NCBI RefSeq assembly: GCF_001854805.1
Contig: NZ_MBLO01000069.1
Coordinates: forward strand, 1-64,000
Reading direction: 5' to 3'
Source of the DNA: Pseudofrankia coriaricola
Lineage (GTDB): Bacteria > Actinomycetota > Actinomycetes > Frankiales > Frankiaceae
DNA length: 64,000 nt
In this document: piece by piece, positions 51,996 through 60,761 of the stretch
Numbering within the stretch: the first letter of the stretch is position 1
Layout: the number at the start of each line of letters is the position of its first letter
The notes under the pieces: model-generated
Told to the model about the DNA's origin: nothing
Database searches by the model: none
The model's input: the letters and a program-made list of their open reading frames with translations, nothing else
Program-made: the position numbers and the translations under genes

Positions 51996-52673
51996 GTGAC
52001 GAACCGCCCCGAGGGCTCAGACAAGCGTCGCCGGCCAACCCGGACGATCCCGCTCCAGTACCTGTGGGGCCGCGCTCCCCGGATCGACCTCTACGCGGAT
52101 CGCCTCCGCCTGATCCTCCCGATCTACTTCGGCCGCAAGGCCATCGAGGTCCCGCTCGACCAGGTGGCGGTCACGCCGGTATACCTGTCCTCCGAGAAGC
52201 CCTCGATCATCGCGGATCAGGGAATCACCGAGGACGGGCTGTCTATCCCCTACCTGTTCACTCGCTTCACAACGCTGCTTCGCGACATCCCGGGCATCAG
52301 GCCGCCGAACCTGATGCTCGTCTTCGCCACGCCGGCACGGGTCCCGCCACTGCGCAAGCTCGAGTACACCCGGGTGTCGCTACCGTTCGGTTACATCTCG
52401 TCACGAGCCGAGAATGGGGTAACGATCGACGGTGCGCTGCTATGCGTCACGAGCCCAGACGCTCTCCACCAGTTGGCAGCCAGCGGCGTCGAGGCCGTCT
52501 CCGACTGGCGGACCTGGCTACGTGCTCACCCCAGAAACGACGTCGCCATCCGCCAGGACCGAAAGGCGGCCGACCAGCACTTCGTGGACCTGACCCGAAA
52601 CCTTCTCGTCGTCTGGGTCCTCTTCCTGGCCGCCGTCGTCGCCGCCATCGTCATCTACAGCCTGGCAACCTAA
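51996..52673 (+). CDS. Tail-anchored membrane protein, unknown
   Basis: The 225-aa product (from GTG 51996; start uncertain) has a mixed globular domain (DLYADRLRLILPIYFGRKAI; VTPVYLSSEKPSIIADQG) and a single C-terminal membrane helix (LLVVWVLFLAAVVAAIVIYS), so it is probably tail-anchored. The region upstream in frame is repeat DNA, which argues for the short form. No family recognised; it resembles a membrane-protein type common in Frankia-like genomes but that cannot be verified here. Confidence 0.6.
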   Translation: MTNRPEGSDKRRRPTRTIPLQYLWGRAPRIDLYADRLRLILPIYFGRKAIEVPLDQVAVTPVYLSSEKPSIIADQGITEDGLSIPYLFTRFTTLLRDIPGIRPPNLMLVFATPARVPPLRKLEYTRVSLPFGYISSRAENGVTIDGALLCVTSPDALHQLAASGVEAVSDWRTWLRAHPRNDVAIRQDRKAADQHFVDLTRNLLVVWVLFLAAVVAAIVIYSLAT

Positions 52674-52809
52674 CCATCTGAGCACGACCCCTGTCCGTAC
52701 GGCTACCGCTGAATGCACACGATGATCGAGTGGATACTCCGGAGTGAACCGACCTCTCCGCGCACGAGCCATCGCTCGACGCAATTGCCCTCGGCTGACG
52801 GCAGGGCGG

Positions 52810-52965
52810 ACCGCGACCAGCCCCCCGATTACAAGATCGGTCCGGACGGTCCGTTGATGTCCACGCTCGTCCGTCGGTCCTGCTCACAGCCATGCCGCGT
52901 CCACCGCCGTCCGCTCCCGTCGGCCGGTGTCCGTGGGCTTGGCTGTACGGATGGATGCACCAGCT
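52810..52965 (+). repeat. Dispersed GTCC-rich repeat, copy
   Basis: Begins CCCGATTACAAGATCGG, contains CTGCTCACAGCCATGCC and ends GGGCTTGGCTGTACGGATGG. It is closely similar to the copy at 57115-57265. Confidence 0.65.
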
Positions 52966-53125
52966 GGCCATCTCGGCGTGGCACGCCTCTGGTTCAGCAG
53001 AACGTCTCGAATCGCAGGAGGTCCATCCGCACCGGCGCGCGACAGGTCCGGAACCCAGCACCTGGGCGAGCACCTGGACAACGGCCACCCGGTCCCATCA
53101 TGGTTGCCACCGGGTGTCGGTCATC

Positions 53126-53632
53126 ATGGCGCCTATGCCCCGTACGCGGCGGTCCCCGGGAACGCAGACCGTCCTGGACGTGCTGCGCAGCGGGTTTCGA
53201 CGACCTGACCCGGACGCCGTGACCAAGCTCATCGACGAGATGGACGCCGGCCGGCTCGCCACACAGCCCGTCGCGGTCTCCTGTTACCTCCGCGGCACCG
53301 CGAGCGCCCTCCCGCGCCGCTGGCAATACGGCGTTCTGATACTCGACGGCCACAGCCTGACCTGGAGGCGGTACATCACAGGTCAGCGCGCCCCCAGACG
53401 CGTGCCATCCCACCTCGACGTGGAGCAGGTACGCGACGTCAGCGGCGTCGAGGGCCTTCACCTCAAGGCCGAGCTGTTCCAGATCATCGTCGGCAGTCGT
53501 CCGCCATACCTGGTCACGGTCCTGCCCACGTCCGCCGGCGGCGACGCTCGTCCGTCGGTGCCCGCGGGCTTGGCTGTATCAGCCGATCGTCCAGGAGCCT
53601 CACAGAAGCTGGGACTCGCCAGGGGCATGTAG
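53126..53632 (+). CDS. Hypothetical protein whose 3' end carries the dispersed repeat
   Basis: The 168-aa product (ATG 53126) has a compact mixed domain (VAVSCYLRGTASALPRRWQYGVLILDGHSLTWRRY; VEQVRDVSGVEGLHLKAELFQIIVG). Codons for its C-terminus (SRPPYLVTVLP onward, from about 53488) lie inside a copy of the dispersed repeat, so either the repeat inserted into the gene or the repeat descends from this gene's 3' end. Family not recognised. Confidence 0.55.
   Translation: MAPMPRTRRSPGTQTVLDVLRSGFRRPDPDAVTKLIDEMDAGRLATQPVAVSCYLRGTASALPRRWQYGVLILDGHSLTWRRYITGQRAPRRVPSHLDVEQVRDVSGVEGLHLKAELFQIIVGSRPPYLVTVLPTSAGGDARPSVPAGLAVSADRPGASQKLGLARGM
53478..53580 (+). repeat. Dispersed GTCC-rich repeat, copy overlapping a gene end
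   Basis: Contains CAGTCGTCCGCC, CTGGTCACGGTCCTGCCC and GGGCTTGGCTGTA in the same order as the copy at 57115-57265, but is read through as coding sequence. Confidence 0.6.
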
Positions 53633-53663
53633 AGCCGATCCGACCGTCCCGTACCCTGTCGCC

Positions 53664-54164
53664 GTGAGCATGATCGGGGAGTACCTGCGAGTCACACCGA
53701 GCCAGCTGGACCAGGCCGTCAAGGATCCCGAATGGGCACTCGATCTCGCCGAAACGATTCGCGATTCACAGGACGAGAGCAAGCCAACGCCAGCTGAGGC
53801 ACTACATTTCAGTACCTACAAGACATGGGATCTGCTCGCATTTTTGTTGCGGCGATCATCTTTCCCCGTAGATATCATCCACGGCGAGGAATGTTTCGCC
53901 GAAGATGAAGACTGGGGTTATGGACCTCCACGGTATCTGCCAGTAGAGCGGGTCAGGCTAGCGGCAGAGATCCTGCAGCAGACCACCTATGACCAGCTGA
54001 TTCGGACGGTCACCCCCTCAGAAATTGCCGATGCCGACATTTACCCAAAAAGCGCGAACTCCGCAGACTCCCTAGAATGGGGGCGTGACTATTTCATTCC
54101 CCTGACGGCCTTCTTCCAAGGCGCAGCCGCGGCCGGCCACGCGGTACTGGCCTGGCTCGACTGA
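53664..54164 (+). CDS. DUF1877-family protein (YfbM-like)
   Basis: The 166-aa protein opens MSMIGEYLRVTPSQLDQAV and has the conserved DWGYGPPRYLPVERV segment of the DUF1877/YfbM family, of unknown function. GTG 53664 is given; ATG 53670 is an alternative. GC content is lower than average in its second half. Adjacent to it are other single-gene units between repeats. Confidence 0.8.
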   Translation: MSMIGEYLRVTPSQLDQAVKDPEWALDLAETIRDSQDESKPTPAEALHFSTYKTWDLLAFLLRRSSFPVDIIHGEECFAEDEDWGYGPPRYLPVERVRLAAEILQQTTYDQLIRTVTPSEIADADIYPKSANSADSLEWGRDYFIPLTAFFQGAAAAGHAVLAWLD

Positions 54165-54323
54165 CCAGGCATGCGAAAGGCCTGCGTTACAGCTCAGGCC
54201 CACCGGGTGTGAAGTTGCCACTCATCCGACGAGCTCCCACGGCGGCCCCGAAGCATCCGGTCCGAAGTCCTCGGCGAGCCGCCCACTTCTCCTTGCTCGA
54301 GTGCCGCGACCGCCGATGGGCCC

Positions 54324-54896
54324 CTAGCGCCCGCTCTCATGATGTAGATCCGGGGCCTGCGCGAGTGCTGCCGCTACCCAGGTGAGCCATCGGTGGAGGG
54401 TGCTGAAGTCGGCGTCGGTCAGGCCGTGGCGGGGGTCGACTCGGTGGAGCAGGGCCGGTCCTCGATGGTGTGCCATGACCCACGTCCGGTCGGGGGAGGT
54501 GATCTCATCGTCGACCCAGGCGAACGGGCGGCCTGCAGCCCAGGTGACCAGGGCGCGGGTTTTCCAGTGCAGGCCGTGGCGTTCATCCCATGCGTCGAAT
54601 TCGGAGGGTTCTGGCCAGGTCACGACGGCCAGTTCAGGCAGTCCGAGCCGCGGCGCGACGTAGTCGTTGGCGTCGGCCATCCACGTGGTGGCCCAGACAA
54701 GCTCACCCGGCAGGGCTGCCAGCCGGGACCCGTGGCCGGAGTTGATCCTCGCAAGCAGCGGGTTCGCCTCCGATGACGCTGATCCGCAGCCGGGTCCGTG
54801 GTTCGGATAGGCGCCCGCCGGGGCGCCGAAGGGAATGAGTGGCCCGTCCACATCAAGGAAGATCAGCGGCTCGCCTACGGAGCTGTCCACGCTCAC
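54324..54896 (-). CDS. HAD-like hydrolase
   Basis: The 190-aa product has HAD motif I near its start (IFLDVDGPLIPFG, residues 12-24) and an acidic WVDDEITSPD segment as motif IV. This matches small HAD-domain proteins of actinobacteria with phosphatase-type chemistry; substrate unknown. It starts at GTG 54896 and lies antiparallel to the DUF1877 gene. Confidence 0.75.
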   Translation of the reverse strand: MSVDSSVGEPLIFLDVDGPLIPFGAPAGAYPNHGPGCGSASSEANPLLARINSGHGSRLAALPGELVWATTWMADANDYVAPRLGLPELAVVTWPEPSEFDAWDERHGLHWKTRALVTWAAGRPFAWVDDEITSPDRTWVMAHHRGPALLHRVDPRHGLTDADFSTLHRWLTWVAAALAQAPDLHHESGR

Positions 54897-55248
54897 ACCA
54901 TAGGGCTGATCGATGCGTCGAAGCCCCGAGCGGTAGGCCGTGGCTCGGGCTCCGATCTGCTTCAGCCAGGCTCTCGCTCCCAGGGAGTCGACCCTGGCGC
55001 GCCGGCTCGGTCAGACGGTGACGTTGGCGGTCAGGAAGTCGTTGAGGAGGCACCCGATCCGTAGACCTCGGCGGGCCGTCCACGAGCGTCCATCGGTGTC
55101 CATCGGTGCAGGTGACGGGCTCGGCGACGTCCACCGTCGTCCACTGACGTCCACCCCCGTTGCGGTACAACTGCCGTACTTCTCGACCCCGTGCCTCGGG
55201 CTACCTACGGTGACATCCGGAGGGCAGGGATCCGCGCGGCGATCCTTT
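54897..55248. other. Gene-free region with repeat copy
   Basis: No gene is seen. The stretch 55070-55165 is a copy of the dispersed repeat, with CAGGTGACGGGCTCGGCGAC matching the central block of the copies at 51655 and 50865. Confidence 0.5.
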
Positions 55249-55599
55249 CTAGGTTCGGATGGGGGAGCCGAAGCGGAGGACGTTCCCTTCAGGGTCGATG
55301 ACGGCGCCTTCGCGTTGGCCCCAGTCGGTGTCCTCCGGGGAATGGATCTCGACTCCGGCGGAGCGCCACTCGGCGGCCAGGTCGTCGGCGTCGTCGACGA
55401 ACAGGTACGCGCTGCCGCGAAATTCCGGATGGTGATCTGTGACGACGCCGAGGTGGATTTCGACGCCGTCGCGCGTGGCGTAGCCATAGCCGCCGCCCTC
55501 GTACCGCCGAGTCGTGAAGCCAAGTCGTTGGTAGTGCGCCAAGGTGGTGGCCAGGTCGCGGACGGGGAAGATCGGCGCTATGCGCTTCAGGCTGCCCAC
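55249..55599 (-). CDS. VOC-superfamily (glyoxalase/bleomycin-resistance-like) protein
   Basis: The 116-aa protein matches the single-domain VOC fold: IAPIFPVRDLATTLAHYQRLGF at the start, metal-site candidates H67 in EIHLG and E103 in the DPEGNVLRF end. It may bind a drug or act as a dioxygenase-like enzyme. GTG 55599 is chosen because it starts just before the conserved first strand and gives the usual family length. Confidence 0.8.
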   Translation of the reverse strand: MGSLKRIAPIFPVRDLATTLAHYQRLGFTTRRYEGGGYGYATRDGVEIHLGVVTDHHPEFRGSAYLFVDDADDLAAEWRSAGVEIHSPEDTDWGQREGAVIDPEGNVLRFGSPIRT

Positions 55600-55964
55600 G
55601 GGACGAAGGGTAGCCACCTTCGTATCGAGGCCGAGCTGCGGCCGGCCGCCAACCGCCACACGTCGCGACCTGGTGCAGGCCGGGAATCAGATCCGTAGCT
55701 TGATCCGGATCTTCCGGGGACGTCCGTGGATGTTCGCCGTGTCCGGTGAGCAGGGAGGCGCCGTCCGCCGACGTCCGCCAGTCTCCGCGCTCGTCCGCCG
55801 GCTCGGCTGTCAGCTTGGCTGTCACTCCAGGCGGTCACGGTTTGGCCCGGGGATGTACTGCGTCTCGCCTCAGGGGCGCCGCAGTTAGCGCCGTCCGCCG
55901 GTATTTGGTCCCATGCGACGACTACGATCCCGCGCGGAGGCTTGAAGCGGGCTGCGCGTCGGTC
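55600..55964. other. Gene-free region with repeat copy
   Basis: A copy of the dispersed repeat occupies about 55705-55830, ending CGGCTGTCAGCTTGGCTGTC. The rest holds nothing recognisable, though the frame of the following gene stays open back to 55746. Confidence 0.45.
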
Positions 55965-56909
55965 GTGGAAGGTAAGGTGCCGCGCGGGGTGACGGGCGGC
56001 GAGTACGTGGCACCGGCGGAAGACGTGTTCGAACGTCAGCATTCGGGGTCGCTGTCGAACCCGCAGTTCGCTGGGCTGGTGGGCCAGGTCGGGCTGCATG
56101 CGCGGAGGGGTGCACCGTGGGCCTGCCGGCTGCTGTACCGATGGCTGGCAGTGGAGGAGTCCGACACCCGGCGGGTCATCCTACTGAAGACGATGATCGA
56201 GGTGGGCTGCCGGGACTGCCCGCTCGACATGCTGACGAGGCTGGTCGCGGTCCCACACACGGACGTGTGCCAGGAAGCCGCGCACCTGCTCGTGCTCGCC
56301 GGCCCTTCCGGGGAACGTGCGCTGCTCGCGACGCTGGGCCGGCTCCGCGGCTATCTACTGGCCATCTCGCTCGGCCAACTCGCATCCGGCAACGGGCCGC
56401 TCGACGTCGCCACGGTCGCCAGCTACGCCAACCACCCCAACCAGCACGTCCGCCTGGGCACGCTCGGGACCCTCGCGGTCCGCGGCGACGGCACCTGCAC
56501 CGGGAAACTCGCCGCGGCAATCGACCGCTCCGACATACCAACCCGGGACGCGGCCCTGACGGCGCTCGTCACCATCGGCGGCCCGGACGCCGTCGACGCG
56601 GTCTTGAAACGGCTGTCCATCGACGCAGCGCGCCGGTCCCGACCGGAAACCCTGACCGTCGAACTCGCGCTGAACTACCTCGGCCAGCACGCCCAGACCC
56701 GCCCCGACGCGCTCACCCACGCCCGCACCCTCATCGTCGACCACTGGCACCGACGCGACGAAGCAGAAATCGCCTGGATCCGCAAGAATCTCCCGCAGGT
56801 CGCCCCGGAGACTCCGGAACCGATCAGCCCACCCTCATCCCAAGCCGCCGCTGGTATGCGCCGCCCGGTCCTCGCCCGCCTCCATCGGATGATGCAGGAC
56901 AGCATGTAA
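55965..56909 (+). CDS. HEAT-repeat-like alpha-helical protein, unknown
   Basis: The 314-aa product (GTG 55965; start uncertain) is built of paired helices with HEAT-like spacing (QFAGLVGQVGLHARRGAPWA; VASYANHPNQHVRLGTLGTL; DAALTALVTIGGPDAVDAVL). Such proteins are scaffolds or binding platforms. The C-terminus is Pro/Ser-rich, then basic. It is flanked by repeat copies on both sides. Confidence 0.65.
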   Translation: MEGKVPRGVTGGEYVAPAEDVFERQHSGSLSNPQFAGLVGQVGLHARRGAPWACRLLYRWLAVEESDTRRVILLKTMIEVGCRDCPLDMLTRLVAVPHTDVCQEAAHLLVLAGPSGERALLATLGRLRGYLLAISLGQLASGNGPLDVATVASYANHPNQHVRLGTLGTLAVRGDGTCTGKLAAAIDRSDIPTRDAALTALVTIGGPDAVDAVLKRLSIDAARRSRPETLTVELALNYLGQHAQTRPDALTHARTLIVDHWHRRDEAEIAWIRKNLPQVAPETPEPISPPSSQAAAGMRRPVLARLHRMMQDSM

Positions 56910-57370
56910 CGGCGGGCACCTCACCCCGCGAGCAAACGGCTTGATTGTCTCGCAGCGCCGACGGTCGAACACTTGGATCCAAATAACGACCGTTGCTGCG
57001 GGCACGCACGGGTGGAGGCCCGACCGCCGACCCACTCCTGGTCCGGCGCTCCGCCATACCGTTCGCCACCGTCGTGAGTCCTTGCTTCACGGAGTGCTAC
57101 ACGGCCCGGCCCGCCAACCGCCCGACTACGAGATCGTCCCGCGTAGTCCATGGACGTCCACAGTCGTCCGCCGAGCCTGGTCACAGCCCTGCCCGTGTCC
57201 ATCGGCGTCCACGCTCGTCCACCGGTGTCCGGGGGCTGGGCTGTACGAATGGCTGTACAACCGGCGGTGTCCGGTTGCCGCACGACCCGCTGCTGGCCGC
57301 CAGTCGCGGAGCGTCGACAAGCGCGACAACCGCAGCGGGCCGTCATGCGTCAGAACCCTCGACGTCGATT
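56910..57370. other. Gene-free region with repeat copy
   Basis: Apart from a full copy of the dispersed repeat at 57115-57265, nothing is recognised in these 461 bases. Confidence 0.45.
57115..57265 (+). repeat. Dispersed GTCC-rich repeat, copy
   Basis: Begins CCCGACTACGAGATCGT, contains CTGGTCACAGCCCTGCCC and GTCCACGCTCGTCC and ends with two direct GGCTGTAC units 12 bp apart (57238-57257). Confidence 0.65.
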
Positions 57371-57913
57371 TTATCGAGGCCGAAGCCGAGGCCGCAAAAG
57401 CCGGCGCCGTATATTTGAAGGGGAGTCCACAAGCTTGCATTTCTCGCCGTTCGCGGCCACGGCCTTCACGAGACTGCTTGCAAGAAACGTCAGAGCCTCG
57501 TTCACAATCATTTGCGATCGGCGAGGGGAAAGCTCCTTCCGGATGGCATAGTGCAGATTTTCAAGGCTCATGCAGCCTTCGCCGATAGGATCTTCGTCGT
57601 TTGCCTCCCGATAGAGAAGTGCTACGATCTTCGCGATGAGTGCGACGGAATTCTCGGCGGCGTCGTAGAGTTCATCTATCTCGGCCAGGCTATTACCGGG
57701 ATGCTCAAATAGACCCTTCAGATCAAGCAAGGTCAGAGGGGTGCGTTGGTGCCGTTCAAGGAGCCCTATCAGTTCTTCAACCGTTAGCAGTGCATCGCCC
57801 GCATGACCGCCACGGCGGGCGAGATAGATGCTGCCCATGCCGCCATCACCAAGACGACCGAGCACGGCGTAGGGGCCCAGAACGCTAGGGTCGGACTCGT
57901 CGAGCGGCGCCAC
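57371..57913 (-). pseudogene. Chimera: Ser/Thr kinase N-lobe joined to unrelated helical domain
   Basis: From GTG 57913 the frame encodes the start of an actinobacterial Ser/Thr kinase: SDPSVLGPYAVLGRLGDGGM and the glycine loop GRLGDGGMGSIYLARR. The VAIK lysine and everything beyond are missing. It continues directly into about 140 residues of lower-GC, helical sequence (LTVEELIGLLERHQRTPLTL; NSVALIAKIVALLYREAND) of no known family. This looks like a deletion or recombination joint. The fused product could still be made, but it cannot be an active kinase. Confidence 0.55.
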
Positions 57914-58358
57914 GTCCGACAGCCCGATCAACGTTACCCCCCGACCGGAAGACCCAGGTCCGATTCTTTCCCCAGACTGAAGGGCTTCTTCTGTATAGGC
58001 AGTTATATCCCATGGAAAACGGCCCACGAGCGCCCATGGGCGATGCCCATGGCGTGCCTGTCTCTGAGCTGGGGCGTTGTGACAACCACTAGCCTCGAGC
58101 TTTCGCGGCCTGGGCTTGGGCGATCGTGGGCTGTCCTCCGAGCCTCGTCGATGTTGAGTTGTGGTGTTCGGCCGGGTTGGTCCGTGGCCGAGTGTCCCGC
58201 TGTCGCGCGGGGTGGGCGCTCGGTCCACGTCCGGGAGTTCTTCCAGGTCGGTGGGGCAGGGAGGTCGCTCCGGTTATCCGGGGGTGGGCAGGGCGCGCAG
58301 CCGGCTGATCGCCTCGACGGCCAGCGGCGCGAAGGGGTGGTGCGCGGCTGGTGCCGCT
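57914..58358. other. Gene-poor stretch
   Basis: No convincing gene is seen in these 445 bases. The - strand at about 58277-58360 encodes a short protein-like end (APLAVEAISRLRALPTPG then stop) that might be the C-terminus of a decayed gene. Confidence 0.3.
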
Positions 58359-58628
58359 TCAGGCAACGTTGGCCCGGTCGACGATCCGGCGTAACCGCTG
58401 ATCTTGGGCGTGCTGGTTCCGCCAGATGATGTAGCGGCGGATCATGGATGCCTGGGCGCGGTGGTTGCGGTGGTCGGTGCCGTCCAACGGGAAATAGCGC
58501 AACGCGGTGAACTGGGCCTCGATCCGGTTGAGCCAGGACGAGTAGGTCGGGGTGTAGGCGATCTCGACGTTGGCAGCCTGGGCCCAGTCACCCACCCGGC
58601 TGTCGGTCTTCGTGGTCAGGTGCGGCGA
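58359..58628 (-). pseudogene. IS630-family transposase remnant (C-terminus)
   Basis: About 89 codons encode the C-terminal part of an IS630/Tc1-type transposase: HLTTKTDSRVGDWAQAANVE, then EIAYTPTYSSWLNRIEAQFT, which carries the last catalytic acidic residue. An in-frame TAG at 58629-58631 and loss of all upstream sequence show it is a dead fragment. Confidence 0.85.
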
Positions 58629-58746
58629 CTAGCCAATGGCAGTGCCCGCGAACAGAGGGCCGCCGGCTGGCCAGGTGGGCAGGTAGGCAGCCCCCTGCGC
58701 TGCCGGCGCTGTGTCGGGCACTGTCTGCCCACCCGCCACCGCTGAA

Positions 58747-58819
58747 GATCGCCAGATCTGTAGCCGAATCCGAACTACGAGCCTTCGTTAGTTCGGATTG
58801 CCATACAGATCTGGCGATC
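58747..58819. repeat. 31-bp inverted repeat
   Basis: Arms 58747-58777 and 58789-58819 are separated by 11 bp. The outer 16 bp (GATCGCCAGATCTGTA) and inner 10 bp (ATCCGAACTA) are perfect, with a 5-bp block between that matches only at one position. It lies beside the IS630 remnant and could be fused transposon ends, a MITE-like palindrome or a large operator. Confidence 0.85.
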
Positions 58820-58940
58820 AAGCGCACTCACCACTGTCTGGTGGGCGCGGGCGTCGGCGTCAGCGTGGTCCAGCGGCCAGCTGTGCTGTGACCTGAGCCA
58901 CCATTCGCTATATGGCTCGCCGTTTTACTGCGGGCACTGG

Positions 58941-59192
58941 TTGTCGAAGTCGCGGCAGTATTCCACGACGTTCGGCGCGGTGCGCTTGGTCCGGCGCCGG
59001 TGGGCGCGGCTGTTGGCCGCCGCGCTGTCGGGCCGTCCGCTGGGCCTGGACGGCGATGGCGGGCCGTTGGTGCTCGATGAGTTCGGCCGTCCCGACGGGG
59101 ACGAGCGCACGCTCATTGTCGGGCAGTGGCGCTACGTCGGACGGGGCCGTGATCCTGCTGGGGCGGAGGATGCGCCCGGGGCGGGGCCGTGA
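58941..59192 (+). CDS. Small hypothetical protein, first of a coupled pair
   Basis: The 83-aa product (TTG start at 58941) is basic at the start, then LLAAALSGRPLGLDGDGGPL and RTLIVGQWRYVGRG. It overlaps the next gene by four bases (GTGA), a sign of real coupled translation. No family recognised; the setting beside transposon remnants suggests a mobile-element gene. Confidence 0.5.
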   Translation: MSKSRQYSTTFGAVRLVRRRWARLLAAALSGRPLGLDGDGGPLVLDEFGRPDGDERTLIVGQWRYVGRGRDPAGAEDAPGAGP

Positions 59193-59659
59193 GTCGGCGG
59201 CGCGGGTCGGGGCCGTTGGCTGGACAGATCGTGCTGCCCTTCGACGACCACGAAGAGACGACCGGCGCAGCGAACCTGGCGGGGCTTATGGCCGCCGAGA
59301 GGACGAGTACCGCAGGTTCCGGCTCGTTGTCTGTCCCTGCTGCGGCGGTCGCGGAAGACTGCGCGCGACCGGTGGGGGTGGGCGGGTGGGACCGCCTCCC
59401 GCCCAGATCCGAAACGGCCCGTCAATGCGGTGCGGACAGAGTAGCGGCGGCGGGGCTCGGTTCCGCGGAACCGGACGGCGCGCAGGTGACGGTTCCGGAC
59501 TGGGTGCCTGCCTCGGCACGGGCGGACTATCTGGCGGGCTGGCTGGCAGGTCGTCGGGCTGCGGTTGCGGCGGGTCCGCTGACGGATGAGGTGGCCCGGG
59601 ACGTGGTAGCGATCATCGACGGGGTCAGTCGGCCGGTCCAAGCTGCGGATGCGGCCTGA
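59189..59659 (+). CDS. Small hypothetical protein, second of a coupled pair
   Basis: The 156-aa product begins at the GTG shared with the preceding stop. Recognisable features are an N-terminal GQIVLPFDDHEE and a C-terminal helix-rich region (ARADYLAGWLAGRRAAVAAG). Middle residues are low-complexity. Unknown function, probably accessory. Confidence 0.5.
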   Translation: MSRRRGSGPLAGQIVLPFDDHEETTGAANLAGLMAAERTSTAGSGSLSVPAAAVAEDCARPVGVGGWDRLPPRSETARQCGADRVAAAGLGSAEPDGAQVTVPDWVPASARADYLAGWLAGRRAAVAAGPLTDEVARDVVAIIDGVSRPVQAADAA

Positions 59660-59938
59660 CGCACATCCGGTCCTCTGCCGGTAGGTGATGATCCGCCATG
59701 ACGTCGATGCGTTCCATCACCCGGGCCAACAGGCGTCGCCGCTGCGCCAGCGTCATGTCCGGCCACTCCTGCGCAAGCTGGAGCAGCCGCTCATCGTCAC
59801 CAGGTTTTCCCTTTATTCCGCTGGTGACTGTCCCGGCTGCGGACGTGCGTAGTCCGGTCGGATGCCCAGGCGCTGTTCGTCGGGGAGCACCGGGTCGAAG
59901 ACGATGGCGGCATCGATCCTGCGGCCGTCTTTCGGCAT
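59625..59938 (-). other. Two short overlapping reading frames, possible frameshifted remnant
   Basis: The - strand has a 41-codon frame from ATG 59938 to TAA 59813-59815 (MPKDGRRIDAAIVFDPVLPD) and then, shifted by one base, a frame to TGA 59625-59627 containing DERLLQLAQEWPDMTL and RRRLLARVMERIDV. Both look protein-like. They may be one decayed mobile-element gene split by a frameshift, or two tiny genes. Confidence 0.3.
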
Positions 59939-59990
59939 CAGGGGCAGCGGGACGCGGCCGGGTAAGGCGATCGCGCAGGCGTCAGCAGGG

Positions 59991-60761
59991 TCAGAGGGAG
60001 CTCGCGTAGCCGGCGGTAACGCGCATCGTCTCGCCGGTGACGAAGCGGGCCTTGTCGGAGCAGAGGTAGAGCATCGCGTCGACGATGTCCTGCTCGGTGC
60101 CTTCGAGGTCGAGGAACTGGTGGTGCCGGTGGCCCTCGATCATCTGCGGGGTGAACTCGTTCCGGATCGTGTCGGTGACGTGCAGGCCCGGTGCCAGCGC
60201 GTTCACGCGGATTCCGCTGGGCCCGAGCTCGCGCGCCCAGGCGAGCGTGAGCGCGCGTACGGCAGCCTTCGTCGCCCTGTAGGCGCCCATGCCGTTGAAC
60301 GCGGCCGACGAGGAGATGTTGAGGATGTTGGCGCCTAGCCGGCCCTGCAGGTGCGGTCGCGCGGCGAGGGTCCCGATCATCACGCCCATCACGTTCACGT
60401 CGAAGAGGCGACGCAGCTTGGATACAGGGAGCTGCGCCCAGTTGACGCCGTACTCGAGCGAGTGCAGGCCGGCGTTGTTGATGAGGATGTCGACGCCACC
60501 GCCGTGCAGGGCGGCGACGTCGGTGAGCACCGCGTCCCAGGCCGCGTCGTCCGCGACGTCGAGGCGGTGGGCGGATGCCGCCTGGCCACCCGCCTCGGTG
60601 ATCTCGCGAGCGGCCTTGTCGACCTCGGCTTTATCGACATCGGTCAGGACCGCGTGCGCGCCGAGCTCGGCGAGCGCCCGACCGAACGCGCGACCGAGGC
60701 CGCGCGCGCCGCCGGTGATGAGCGCGACGCGTCCCTCGAACTGGGTGACCCGATCAACCAC
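59991..60761 (-). CDS. Short-chain dehydrogenase/reductase
   Basis: The 256-aa classical SDR has cofactor motif GGARGLG (about residues 17-23), NNAG, active-site Ser in NISSSAAFNG and YRATK (Y/K catalytic pair), and a typical C-terminal GETMRVTAGY. It reduces or oxidises a hydroxyl/carbonyl with NAD(P); substrate unknown. It starts at GTG 60761. No operon partner on its strand. Confidence 0.92.
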   Translation of the reverse strand: MVDRVTQFEGRVALITGGARGLGRAFGRALAELGAHAVLTDVDKAEVDKAAREITEAGGQAASAHRLDVADDAAWDAVLTDVAALHGGGVDILINNAGLHSLEYGVNWAQLPVSKLRRLFDVNVMGVMIGTLAARPHLQGRLGANILNISSSAAFNGMGAYRATKAAVRALTLAWARELGPSGIRVNALAPGLHVTDTIRNEFTPQMIEGHRHHQFLDLEGTEQDIVDAMLYLCSDKARFVTGETMRVTAGYASSL

